This document shows, piece by piece, positions 1-12,696 of a stretch of 64,000 bases of DNA. Under the pieces are notes generated by a model, which worked only from the letters and a program-made list of their open reading frames with translations, did no database searches and had not been told where the DNA came from. The position numbers and the translations under genes were made by a program. The DNA comes from Typha latifolia (lineage: Eukaryota > Streptophyta > Magnoliopsida > Poales > Typhaceae), in assembly GCA_019914945.1 (NCBI GenBank), contig CM034102.1, positions 2,345,501 through 2,409,500 of the forward strand, written 5' to 3'. Position 1 is the stretch's first letter, and every line of letters starts with the position of its first letter.

Positions 1-139
1 CTGTAATTTTGCAAGAAACAAGTGACTAGCTAACTCACCATAAGTATCACCTCTACAAAATTAAAGCATATAATTGTTGGCATGGCTGACTGAATTCATA
101 GTTAAAACATTAGACAATGCTGATACATTCCTCTTGCAG

Positions 140-1011
140 AAGCAGCAACGGAGACAATCGCTGCAGAGAAAGGAGTAGATGAAACTTGGTATATAAATAT
201 ACTTCCACTGAGATCTCCATCATTTAATACATCAAATATGCAAACTCCAACTCCTCCAAGGAAGATAATTTTGACTTGCAAGATGCACATTTCAGCTTCA
301 GAAACTGAGAAAAGAAAAATCAGACGTAAGTGGAACTACATTAAAGTGATCATAAACGATCTTCAAGAAGCCTTGAGAGAGAAACCGACTTCCATAGAGA
401 CAGCAAAAATAATAGAAGACAGCTTAGAAGAATTACAACAAGTTGGGCAAGACATTAAAGCTTCAGTAGAGGAAATTGTGCCCATCCTAAAGAAACTTGG
501 AGCAGAAATTAAGAATCAAAGCTCTTTGGATAAACAGATATTAAAAAGAGAAATATCATCAAAATTATCTACAGAGCTAACATCTCTTACTGACTCTTAT
601 ACACAATACGCAGAGACTGTTAAGCAATGCAAGAAGACTATGGACGTGCAAGAGAATATACTAGAGAGAGTCGTAAAGAGACGTGAGTCACATGACACAA
701 AGATCTCAGATCAACAAAAGAAGATTGCCAATATTAAAAAAGAATTAACCATTGCAGCAGAGGAATTAGAAAGTATGGAGAAAAGGAGGAATGATCTCCT
801 GGAAGAGGAGGAGGAATGCAAAGAAGAAACAAGATCAACAATCTTGGAGTTAAAGAGTGCAGAAAATAACCTCAATGATATTAAGGAGAAGGTTCGTCAA
901 ATAAACGACCACTTGGATCACTTAAATGAAACCATTGACCGAGAGTTTGAACGACGAAAGAAGGAGATGCTAGATTTAGTGGAACAATTGTTGGAGTTGG
1001 ATATATCTTAA
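140..1011 (+). CDS. C-terminal exon of an unrecognised coiled-coil protein (5' part outside window)
   Basis: A single open frame runs from a good acceptor (CTCTTGCAG ending at 139) to TAA at 1009-1011, about 290 codons. The frame is open upstream of the first ATG (238), so this is best read as the last exon of a gene that starts left of the window; 1-139 would be its last intron. From about codon 60 on the protein is almost entirely charged heptad-like sequence rich in E, K, Q and L (for example KKIANIKKEL and EEELESMEKRR-like stretches), predicting a long coiled coil that ends in LLELDIS. I see no catalytic motif, membrane segment or signal peptide. Similar tails occur on some plant transposase-derived and kinesin- or myosin-like proteins, so a domesticated-transposon origin is possible but unsupported. 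Alternatively ATG 238 starts a short 257-residue protein. Confidence 0.6.
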
Positions 1012-3236
1012 CTTGATTCCTCCCTGAAATTTATTACAGAGAATTAACTTCATTTAAGTGTATTTACAAGCTTCGCCGAATAAAATATGTTTCCTTCAAG
1101 TATGATGATAAATATTACATGTGTTTAGCTCAGTCTGTTTTTTCCCTTTCCAAAATAAGACGTTGGGACTAATGGGTTTTATTTCATGTCTTGAAAATTG
1201 TTACCTTATGTTGCATAATGAGCTTATCCCAACAACAAACAGATTTCAAAGGGTTGATGAAATCATTGCAAGATTATTGCAATCGGAAATGAAAATGATC
1301 GCAGAAAAGTAGCAACAACAAACAGATCTCAAAGAGTTGATGAAATCATTGCAAGTTTCTTGCAACTGTAAAAGAATACTACCATGAAAAAATTGCAGCA
1401 AGCAATCGTTAGAACTGGGGATTATGTATCTAGTAAGTGATAAAGCCTACAAGTGATGTACTTCAGTCTTAGAATGGCAGCTTGATGGAGACTATGGAAG
1501 TTTCTTGGAAACCACAATACCTGGAATAAATATAATGCAAGCAATCATTAGAAAGTGCACACTTTAAGAAGTTTCCTTACAGTGACCAAAAGAAAATAAA
1601 GAAAACTGTATCAGAAGTGATGGAGGTGGACTACAAAGTACAAACTATATTGAGGCTTCAAAAAAATTGGAAAAGTGTAAAACATGTACAGTAATTGAAT
1701 GTGCCTCAGGATTCAAAAGACTTATCCTAAAAGAGCTAAAGTCATATCACTTTTTCACTTCGGGATGAGCATTTGTAAATCCCAGACACATTCAAGGGCT
1801 AAAATATGTTTAAAACTTTTTCAAATTTTTAATACTTTCTAGCTACTGGTGTACCTCAAGATCAAAAGGTTAATCCCTATATGGAAAAAGAGAGAGGTCT
1901 CAATTATTTTATCATGAGACAAGGTTTTCTGAATCCCAAAACCTACTTATATAAGTGTTTAAATATTTTTCAGATATTTAACATGAAGTTTGTCACTATA
2001 TATATATATATATATACACACACACAAAGGGGAGATGGACAGCTGAAGCTGATGTCTGATTAGGTTGCAAAAGATAAAGATACTTGAACTGCATATTATG
2101 GGAAAATCAATTCTATAAAAAATTGAGTGACATCTATGCACTACTAATATGGACAAGATACTCCCACGCTAAAGTATGTTACAAAATACAGTCCCCAAAG
2201 TCAGCATATTGTCACGGAATTAAACTTTTTCAACATTTTGATAAGTTCGTATGGCACTTCAACTTCTTTGCAAGATAAAGTAACCATCGAAGTAAAATCA
2301 GTATAGAAGTAAAAAAAAGAAAAGAGCCTTCAATAACACTTAGAAACTTTCTTAATGAAGTATCACTTCTTTTTATTAACTAGAACTTTTGATATCTTAC
2401 AAGTAAAGAGATCATGCCCTTATAAAGGCAAAAGAAAATTTCTAAGATATTTGGGAGGCTAATAATAAGATCAAAGAGTTGTTATCCTTATTCTTATCGA
2501 TCTAGCAGTGAATAAACTCAAGACTTATCCAGCAGCAGATAAGCATAAGTCTTACCAAACTACTTCAGTGTCTCTCTAGTCCAGTTTTGCTATTGTACTA
2601 CTTAAACCCTTTGATTGCTATGGCACTTTGATTCTGACCAAAATTTTAATGGGGCATTACAAAATTCTGTAACACACAACACAAAAACATATATGCATAT
2701 GAACATGTAGCTATAGGACTCACAAATCTTTAAAAAGACTTTGTCGTGCTCAACCTTCTCTCAATTTTAAGATTTTCAACTAATGTTCATGCCTAATACT
2801 TAGGATCCTTCATCAAATATATAGTTTATTTTACCAATAAGACAATAACTCATACTAAATAAAAATCTCCTTATTATAAACAAAAAATTCAATTGATTGG
2901 AATGATCCCCTAATAACTTAATATGCAATAGATGGAATATATCTAGTGGTACTTCCTCGAATAGTAATAATTCCCATAATTACAAGAAGACATGCAAGAG
3001 ATATTCATTAACCTTTTGTGGTAGGATTTAACATAAAATATATGCTCAAGCAATACATTGATGGTTCCTTGATGCCAGAAACTTTACAATTGATGCACCA
3101 AAATAATGAATGGAGATTCTCTACTTGTTAAAGTTCCTAGTAAAACTAATTCAAATTTGGACATTTGTTAAATATCTATATAAATTACTCCAAATTTCTG
3201 TAATATAAAAGAGCAGTCACCTATTTCATGATATAT
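1012..3236. other. Intergenic; degenerate 83-bp tandem repeat and TA/CA microsatellite
   Basis: No convincing gene. The 3' UTR of the coiled-coil gene probably lies at the left and that of SART3 at the right. Two imperfect copies of a segment beginning AACAACAAACAGAT lie at 1231 and 1314, and a shorter repeated phrase (GCAAGCAATC.TTAGAA) lies near 1397 and 1533. A (TA)n(CA)n microsatellite occupies about 1997-2027. Short open frames here show no family resemblance. Confidence 0.6.
1231..1365 (+). repeat. Imperfect tandem duplication, period 83 bp
   Basis: Two segments of about 52 bp, 1231-1282 and 1314-1365, match at most positions (AACAACAAACAGAT then CAAAG.GTTGATGAAATC). The first lies in an open frame reading TTNRFQRVDEIIARLLQ. 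The second is the same frame with a few changes, but a stop between them breaks continuity. It may be a decayed coding repeat. Confidence 0.65.
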
Positions 3237-6200
3237 TCACTTCTTCAGGAACATTTTTCTAAATTCCTCATTTGATTTCAGCTCTTCGGCACCTTCATCA
3301 ACCTTGGCTTCTTTTTTAGTCCACCCAAGAGGTCTAGCCAGAGCTCTTGGTGCAGCAAAAGTGTTCTTTCCAATGGGTCTCTCATCGCTGCCGGGCCTGT
3401 CTATGACTGTTCTCTCGGCCACCATCCCTTTTCCTCCATGATCACTTCCAAAATGCACTCCGCTATCTGCACGAAAGAATACACAAGTTCAAATTTTAAA
3501 TGCATTTGTACAGCTGGGATACATGTGCATCAGTAGCCTTTGGTAGTAAACTAATACAGAGCTTCCAGAGGGATGTTCATTAGTAAAGATCTAACAATCC
3601 TGCGGGCAAGATGGTATATACAATCTATTAACATAATCCATTAAGAAATTGCTCTCTCCCTTTTAATCATCCCCCTTTTCAAGAAAGGAAGACAATCAAA
3701 TTATTCCAAGAGGGTTGCACAATCAAGTTTAACAATAATAATAGGCAAAATATATAATTGTGCAATTGTATAAATGCAATGACAGTATCAGACAATGTAA
3801 TGTTGTAAGGTTCAAGAGAATTTCACATCATCACAATCTGAATGGTCAAATACTGGACTTACGAAAAGAGAGACTCAAAAATTTGCCAAACCTTGAAATC
3901 ATGGGAATGCTTTCTAGTTTAACAATTATTAAATACTTCATTGATGACAGTTGCATAGGCAACCTAATTGATACTCTGAGAATTTTGTGTTTTATTGCCA
4001 TGATTGCTAGAGATGGACAAGCAGTTAAATAGTAACAAACTTGGCTCTCTCTTAGGATGTCTTATAATGCAAAAATAATCTTGTCCTCAGACATTTTATT
4101 ACCAGATTAAATCAAGGAAACAAAAGCACTTGAAAAAAAAAGATGTCATTCCTTCCACAGTTAACTTCTACAAATAACTAGAGGTCCAGTACATGTATGG
4201 GTTCAAAACATTTCTTGCTTATAGAATGGATAGTCATAACACATTCGTACTGCATTTATCTACTTCAGCAAATCTAATTTCCACGAGCATTCAATCTTTG
4301 ACAAAAGATATTTCAATGATGCCTCCTAGTAACTGATATACTAGTTGGCACAGTCTAATTCCAAGAGTACATACTACAATGTTACACATATATACAAAAT
4401 GTTTTTCTTTCCAGAAAAAAAAATGCTGCATGCATATACATAAATTCCTAATCTTAGCCACTGCAGTTTGCTTCTTTTGTGTAATGCTAATGAAGTTTGT
4501 TGTCAATCTATCCCCGCAAAAGAAACAAAAAAAAAGAAAAAGATCTTGACATTCTACTTCCTATTACCTAGTACATACATTCATCTTAGCATAAAATGTA
4601 ATGAGATAACCAATTAGCATACCACGACCCCTGGTTGAATTGTTGTTATCACTTGCTCTTTTCTGGTTCTTCTTTGGATCTGAACGTGCAATACTTAATC
4701 TCTTGCCAAGTAACTTCTGCTTATTCTTTGCAATAGCTGAGGTGAGATGTTCATTATCTGAAAACTCCACGTAAGCCAAGCCCTGCAAAAGTGAAGGAAA
4801 GAATGATTTAACAACAACCAATCTTCATTAGATTTCAACAGTTTATTGCTTAATCTGTAAAAATGTGTGAACTACAGGATGACAACACTAAATATACAAT
4901 TTTTCTGATCTTAATAACAGATATTTGGCTGCAAGGAGAGGGTGTATCGTTCTTGTTAAAAATTAAAACAACCAAACTTGACATAGTCTACACACGATCC
5001 CTTACAGTATGCACATAGATGTGGAATAGACAGCCTGGCAAAACATATTGATCAAGTAAGTAGTTCTATCATGTCTCACATCTCAACTACACAGGGAGGC
5101 TTGTGCCTCTATTTAGACTAGTGCACTGCACACATGAACACATACTAATGCAAATGCTAGAAGAAAAGAGCATGTTCAATGCATGTCCAATCAAAGACAC
5201 TTTCTTGCTGTGCCTCTGAATCTTTCTTATAGAAAAGAATGTGACACCATTTGAGAATTGGAATCAAGCAATGAGCAAAAACAGCACTGACAAATGTAAA
5301 AGCAGCAGTTCTGAATATTTAGAACAGAGACAAACCCTTGATTTCCCTGTAAATTTGTCCCTTAGCAATCTTATAGCAGTCACTCCACCAATATCACTGA
5401 AGAAATGGCGAAGGTGTTCCTCATTTGCCTATGGAGAGAAGTTACTTTAGGTATTGAATTAATTCAAGTTAATTGAAGCTAGCAACTTAGTTCCAGAGCA
5501 ATGGAAGAATAACCTGCCTCGGGGTTTATATTGGAAATAAATGCTGTGCACTGATCATTGTAGAACTGAGACTTTGATTCCTTGGATCTTGTATATCCTG
5601 AAGATTTCTTGTCGGAGGCATAGACATCAGCTTCCTTGGTTATAGGAACCACCTCATCCTTTTTAACTTCACCTTCACTAGTACTCACTGATTTCTTCTT
5701 TGCACCAAAATCAGATACTTCTGTGGATTTAGGTGCATCGTATTTCCTTCTCTTAGTAGGAGACGGTCTATTGCTAGACATTCCACTCATTTTTCTCTTT
5801 TGGGTTGCATCATAAGTATCTTTAGAAACAGAATATGTTGCATCGGTTTTAGACTCATGCTGGGACTTAAACAACATGAGCTCCTGCAGACGAGGTGTTA
5901 CCTAGTGATTGGAAAAACCAAAAAGAAACAACTATTAGAAAATCAAGAAAAACTCAACAAGCTAAAGAAAGGTATTGCTAATATTAGGGCTCAATAATCT
6001 CATCAAATTGGCTACCAAGCCGTGCCAATGGAAGCTGTGTAAACTTAATGGCATGAATGTGCTTATCTTTGACCAATTTATAATCTAAACGTCTCAAACT
6101 TAAGGTCTAAAAATGGGATCAACCTGTGCCTCATCGGACAAACTTCACTCAGATGGGCTATTTATAAGTGTATTTGTATATGTTGAAGCAATGGAAACAT

Positions 6201-8756
6201 TTTACTTCATTATAGAGGGTCTGACATATATAAGCAGATAAGCTTCATATTGCTCTTGAAAAATCAGTGGGGCTGCTATTTGCCTCAATATTTCCATAGG
6301 AATATATCAAGGGTTAGATAATATGTGGACTATGTTCCTTACTGCTATGAAATATGGATTGAATCTGTAAGAAGGGCAGAACTGCCTGGAATAATGTGAG
6401 CCATGTCAGGATGGATGCAAAGAGGGCAGCGGCCTTGATTTCAAACCAACCTTCAATAAGTTTATTGCCCCAAGTGCTGTGATGGAGACACCAAGACTAG
6501 GGCTGTTTCAATATGAATTATATGCAGTCTACATGATGGATCATGGATGGCATTATCATAATCTTCTACCTTGAACATAGTAGTAGAGTACTAATAAAGG
6601 TAAACTAGTTATAACAACCTCCCAAGAAAAGGGCATCAGCATCTCACTTAGGTCAAAGTTAACTTTAAGATTTCTTTGAAAAGGGAAAACTAATCATGAT
6701 GTTACCAAAAATATAATTTAGCTTACTGTTTACACCATTATGCATAAGTGACCAATCTGACCACTTAAAGTAAATAAACTGATCATGGTTGCTGATTCAT
6801 ATCCAGAAAATCTATCAACTGGATAAGCAAGTAAACAGAAAATGTTAATCACGATTTTAACTGAAACGGTTATTCATTTTCTAGATGGCAATACAAAAGA
6901 ACAGAAGGAAGAAAGGGTTAGGGGGAAAAACTAAGAAAGAAATACCTTCTTTACAGAAAGATCGAAATCGTCTAGAGTGCCATATTCCCGTTCAAATCGT
7001 AGCCACAAATGGCATATATCCTGAATATTTCGTCATTTAGGAAACATAGTTATTGTATTTCACCTTTATTGGACACTCATCATGCCCAAGTATATGCAGG
7101 AAAAAAGCTCTAGCCACATAGAATTGAAAAAAACAACTTCACAAATGATAAACAACTAAACAAGAAATCGATATTCAGAAATATGTCAGAAATATAAAGC
7201 AGCACCTTTGCATTGGCAGGTTTCTCCAAATGAAAGAATAGATAGTTATAAATATAATGACTGATGATAGTCTAGAATGAATTTTCACAGCACAAGATTG
7301 CTGAAGTCTGAACTCTGAAGAATACAACAGAGTCTTCCAATTTTACAAAATTATAAGATTAATCTGAACAAAACGAACATGATATCTATTAAGAGTTTTA
7401 GTCCCTTTAACCAATAATCAGATGGCAAGCAAAAGTGGCATTACCTTTGGAAGACACACTGCTCTCTCCATGAAACTTCAAAACTTAGTTAATGCTATAA
7501 AATTCCTTGACATCCAATTAACATTTTAATGCCTTCAACCAATTATCAGATGCCACTATGATAGCTTTCAGTGTCTCAGTGAGATAAAATGAAATTCTGT
7601 AAGACTTAATGTCAAAGAATCAAGATATATTGCCTGAAGGTATAAATTCAAATAAAGGATGCATATTTATATGTACATGTGCTTTGAATGAAGTCTCTGT
7701 CTTCCTCTTTGTTACTATTGAATTATACAGTTTATTTCTACATGCAATAAAAAATCCAGCAAGCTTTTCCTCCAGATGTTAGCCATAAGATAAAGCAACT
7801 GATGAGAATCACTGGAGGTATAAATACACAGACATCTGACTTAAACACTGTCTATGTCATTAGACAGCAACAGAGCATGTCATGGCGACATAGTTCGTTA
7901 ATTTCTATAACAGCAGTCAGAAGCCACTATATAGTAGCACAATGTATTGCATGTTCAATTGTTCATACATCATTCACCTCTCCAGATTATTTAGCCTACT
8001 GTGTATAGATACCTATCTGACTTTGAGAGAAATACTTTGTAACAGTTGCATGATTAAGAACAATGGTATTCATTGACTATCTCGTTAAGGACATATTTGG
8101 ACTAAGAAAAACAAATGTTAATTGAATCAGGAATTAATGCAAAGATGACTTATGCTCTACTACAACAAATAGCTTACCTCTGAGCCTTTCCCAGAGAACC
8201 TTTTGCTGTAGCATCTCTTATAAATGGATCTTGCTTCACTTATGTGACCCAGTTCAATTTCCATTTCAATATATTGCTGCCAAACTTCTAGCATAGATCC
8301 ACTAAAGAGAATCACAAAGTTCAATTAATTCAAAAAGAAAAAGAGTACAAAATATAACTAGAGAATTTGGCTTGCAGTCACATAATGAGAGAAATTTTCA
8401 CTTGGTATCAAGGCTAAGGCTTGTCTAATGCACACCGTGCATTTAGCAAGACCTCACACTTGGGATACCTTTAACAATCTCATGTCTATGCAAGTAATTG
8501 TCATTCTAAGAGAATCCAAAATAAATAAAAGCAAACCTTTTCTTTATAAGATTTTCCCACACACCACGAGCTGCAACTACATCTTTTCCGAGATTGGCCT
8601 CTAACCTGGCCCAATATGCATGCAAATGCAGTAAATCATCAATGCTCAGAAGTTGTGGAGACAAGAAATCAGCAGCATCCTGGAATTATGTGAATCCATA
8701 GTTCATGTCACTTCATGTCACACTGTAAGGAAACCAAACAGCAGATATACATATAC

Positions 8757-8787
<31 letters not shown>

Positions 8788-11700
8788 CATCAGCTTATAA
8801 AACAAACCATGAATGTCTGCCTTATCAGTTGAAAGTCCAGTCCATTCTCTTCTGTAAAACCCAATGAGATTCTCCGTCTTAAACCATCAACTCGGGTAAG
8901 AAACAAATCAAGATACTGCAATCACCAAAAAAAGGCATGTAAAAGTTCTTTCGGCATCTATCCTCACAAGAAGACCACAGACTAGCCGAAGAATATGAAA
9001 AACAGTAGATGTTCCCACGCTGGAAGTAAACATTATATTGAAGTGGTGCATTAGATTTGTATGGTTCATATAATCATTGAAATAATTAGGTACAATGATA
9101 TATTTAGTAGGTTGTTATAAAGACATAAGCTGCTAGCCAATAGGCTGATCTTATGGCATTGTGTACCTACATATGGAAACCAATGTGCAATATGTAAATG
9201 TTACCCACTTTATTCATAAAAGAAGAAGTTGGACAGAAACGTTGAATATCCTAACAAAATGATAGGTCAAATTCTGACTTAGAGAGTGTATATAGTTAAA
9301 TTAGGCAAACTGGCGGAAAGAATATGGCAGACAGAAAACAAAAATACTTAGAATAATTTCTTGCAGACCAGAATTTCACATAATATCGTTAACCCCATTC
9401 ACTGGGAGAATGATTATCTTGTATTTACAAAATTAAAGGAGAAATTTCTTGGAATAATATGCTATGTCCTGGTATATCTATTAAAAAATATTTCCTCTTC
9501 TAGTTAAGTAACTAAGATGCACGGCTCATACATAAGATATGACAACACGTAGTTGATAAATTAGGATAACTTTACCTCCTTTATGCTTGGAAAAGCACAT
9601 TGGACTGACTGCTCGAAGACCTGAAAAGGAGTAAATGATAAAATGAGACATTTCATGCATATTGTAAGGGGAAGTAAGATCTTTGAAAGCATTCAATCTA
9701 GCAAACAAAATATAATCTGTGAACCAACATTAACAAAATGATTTGCTAATCAACTGTAAGGAAATACATAAAGAATAAAACCATTAATATAATATATGGG
9801 CTATCTTCATGGTATGCTTGATTATGCTTGACTATATTGAGTATTGACACAAAAGAATTGATTGCTTACACATTTTAACTCTTCTTCAGAAGCATGTAAA
9901 CGTTCCAAAGAAAGCAAATAACGGACCCACAATTCACCAACCCATGGACAATTTCTTGTGCCTTTAGAATAGACATTTTTCAAAATGCTAGGAACCTGTA
10001 ACAGAAAATATTAGCAAATAACATCTACAAAATATTGTTGAATTCAAGACAGATCTGTGGGGAACCTTCAAGGTTCTGTCAAGATAACTAGTATATCCCA
10101 GCCATAGATCACTTGATACTGGAAATTCAGAAACAGCACGTTCATAGAGAATTTGAACACGAGCAGGGTCGCCGCAAGACTCCTCAAACTTAATATAATT
10201 CTGGTTCATGAAAATAAAGATTCATTTAAATTTTGCAGATAACTAAGAAGGAAAAGTGCATAACATAAATGTTAAACTTAATCCATTAGATAGCTAAAGA
10301 TTATATAAGACTATAGATATCATCAAATGAAAGAAAAAGGGAGAGAGAATCATACATCTCATGTAAGCAACAACAACAAAGAAAGTTTGTTAAAAAGATT
10401 TTAAAAAAAAGAATAGAACAAGGAATTAATAATTATGAGTTAAAAAGATCCATCTAATGTTGTAATAGTATAGTACCACAAAATGTTGCAATTTATCAGC
10501 CTCAGATGCGTCAGAACTGGCTAGGTTATCTTCATGGTGCTTCCGCGCATTGTACATGTCTGTAGCTTTTTGATAGGCAGAGGCAACATTGGAGGGAATC
10601 CTTTCCAAGTCAGAGCTGATGTCATTAGCACTCCCATGTTCAGTCTCCCAAACCTTGTATTCTGCAAGTGTTGAGTTCAGATCAACCAAAGGAACAGACA
10701 GCTGACGCTGGAATAGAGCGCGTATACGTTGGATTTGTTTTGGCTTTTCCTGAGGGAAAGTGAAAAGAAAAATTAAAACCTTCCTGTGGGAGTAGGTTCG
10801 TTGGGGGTTTATAAAACTGTTTTCATGTGAACTATGTAGAAGCTTGGTACAGATTGCAGAGCATTGTACCTCATCATTACTACCAGAAATAGTTAAAAAA
10901 ATAGCCTGCTCAAACTCCCTATAAGCTTCCCATATTTTACTGCCTTCAACAATATGTAATCCTGCTGCAGTAAGAGCACGCTCAAATAAGTTTCTCATCT
11001 TTGAGAGACCAGCTGGTGAACATTGAGATACTGATTGATCATGCTCCTGAATGAAATTTATGTAATCACACCATAATGGCACAGACTGCATAAAAGGGAG
11101 TTGGGACAACCAGAATTAATCCACCAATATCCTTATTCATAACAGATTAGAGACTAATATAGAATCTATGACTTATCTCAGACCTACCAAATATTCTTGC
11201 ACACCACGTTCATAGAGCTTCTCAATTTCAGCGAAAGATTCCACACTATAGCATAAGAACATAAAGAAGAAAATACTATCAGAAAGTACACAAGAAGAAA
11301 TTGAAGATAAATGTGCCAGTCTACAAATACACGATGACACATTGATATGCTACACAAACAAACCTTTTGACATTTCATTACACCACAGATAACATTCTAA
11401 AGGGAAAAAAAAAACCCATATGCATCGCAGATTAATTTAGAGAAGTTAGCTTGAATTAAAAATTGAAGCCCGAAATACTACTTAATTGAATGGAGGGAAA
11501 TTCTTCATGCATGTACTCATGCCAGTGACAACAGCATCCAAGACCATAAAAGAAATTACAATGAAGAAAGACGTATCTAATTTCTCCTTAAGATAGCTTC
11601 TTTTGCATACATTTGAGGGTTCCACTCGAACTAAATAGAACAAACAACAAAACTATAATAGAAAGAGAAATTGGCACAACAATGTGTAAAAACTAAGTGC

Positions 11701-11999
11701 ACCCATACCCTGCATTCAACGAAATTTCGTCTTTCACCCACTCCTGCCACAATTTTGGGCTCAATGGGAAGTACTTATTCATTTCTTCCCTTGCAGTCCT
11801 AAGCTTCTCGATCTGACCAGATTTCCTTAGACACTGAATGTACTGCCAAAGCAACAAAGATCCAAAAAGGGAACAATTTCTCAATTCACTCATCACAAAA
11901 CCCAAACAAAGGAAAAATTCCAGTAAACACCTCCCAAGAAACAGAAATGGAACTTTATTTTACAAGGTTTTGATTCAAACAACGGCTAGATTACTCAAC

Positions 12000-12037
<38 letters not shown>

Positions 12038-12291
12038 ACCTGGACGTGTGATTCGTAGTCCAATGGTTGCTCGCGAAGGGCGCTTTCTAGCGTTTCCATG
12101 CGGAGGGCTTCAGCGGTTTCGTCTTCGGAATCGGAGTCGGCGGAGGAGGAAGAGGGAGAGCTAGGGTTCTTGTCTTCGGCCATGGTTCTGGAGGCGGCGG
12201 CGCCTAGGGATTCGTCTCGTGCGTCGTCATCGCCTCTATCGCCGAGCTCAGCTCTGTCTTCTTCCATGGGAACTCGGCCTTCTCCTTCCAT
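3237..12291 (-). CDS. SART3: SART3/Prp24-like U4/U6 snRNP recycling factor, 16 exons, 851 aa
   Basis: Exons on the minus strand: 12291-12040, 11842-11709, 11245-11188, 11085-10870, 10749-10477, 10200-10066, 9995-9870, 9620-9576, 8915-8808, 8679-8537, 8301-8178, 7020-6946, 5901-5518, 5428-5336, 4782-4623, 3466-3237. All junctions keep frame. The protein has an acidic Ser/Asp-rich N-terminus (1-84), HAT (half-a-TPR) repeats over about 85-560 (WCDYINFIQ, WEAYREFE, WVRYLLSLE, WQQYIEME), a basic nuclear signal near 613 (KRRK), one RRM at about 680-757 (RNP2 AFISNI, RNP1 KSRGLAYVEF) and a C-terminal LSm-binding motif (SNEEFRKMFLKK). Family knowledge: this nuclear protein helps re-anneal U4 and U6 snRNAs after splicing. 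Human SART3 has two RRMs; only one is visible here. Intron 13 needs a GC donor. In-frame ATGs at 12267 and 12183 are alternative starts. It is head-to-head with the PPR gene. Confidence 0.95.
8747..8790. repeat. (AT/AC)n microsatellite in a SART3 intron
   Basis: Alternating ATATAC and AT units lie within SART3 intron 9, just upstream of exon 10 in transcript order. Simple sequence with no coding role. Confidence 0.85.
12004..12032. repeat. (GA)n microsatellite just inside SART3 intron 1
   Basis: About 14 GA units (CT on the transcript strand) begin about 8 nt inside the intron 1 donor. GA/CT repeats at gene 5' ends can bind plant BBR/BPC GAGA-binding proteins (family knowledge); function here is inferred. 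Confidence 0.8.
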
Positions 12292-12696
12292 GAGAGCTCG
12301 GCTTGCTAACTCCTCGTTCTGCTTCGTCGAAACGAAACGAAACGAAACGCAACGCCACGCCTTTCAAGTTTCAACCGGCAGTCACGGTATTTCTTACAGG
12401 TCTTTTTTTCTCACTTTATAGAAAAATGGGGTGCGATATGCAAATAAAGTGAAAGGAGAGAGCTTAATTGCAAAACTGGTTAACTATAGGGAGCTATGTG
12501 AATAAATTTCTCAAAAGAAGAAGAAGATATATATATATATCACCTTGAAGGTAAAATATAAGTCTAATATCCACCACCTTTCTGTATATCATAGTTGTGA
12601 AATCCTCTTCAAGATTACCCCAACAAACAAAATAAACTTCAGAAAGACTTCCTCACCAATGTGATTTGGCAATTCTAAACCGCCTCCTCCCATTAT
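12292..12696. promoter_or_regulatory. Divergent promoter region between SART3 and the PPR gene
   Basis: 405 bp separate the start codons of SART3 (minus) and the PPR gene (plus). The SART3 side carries a pentanucleotide repeat, CGAAA about four times, at 12328-12348, probably in the SART3 5' UTR. An AT run at about 12528-12540 lies on the PPR side and could act as a TATA-like element. Two transcripts must start within or share this interval. Transcription start sites cannot be read from sequence. Confidence 0.55.

Noticed and set aside
5510..5516. GT donor (GCAG/GTTATT) for SART3 intron 13
   Set aside because: With the only available acceptor it gives a stop within two codons; the GC donor keeps the RRM intact.
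12002..12164. Plus-strand frame rich in RERERERE
   Set aside because: Translation of the GA microsatellite and the antisense of SART3 exon 1.
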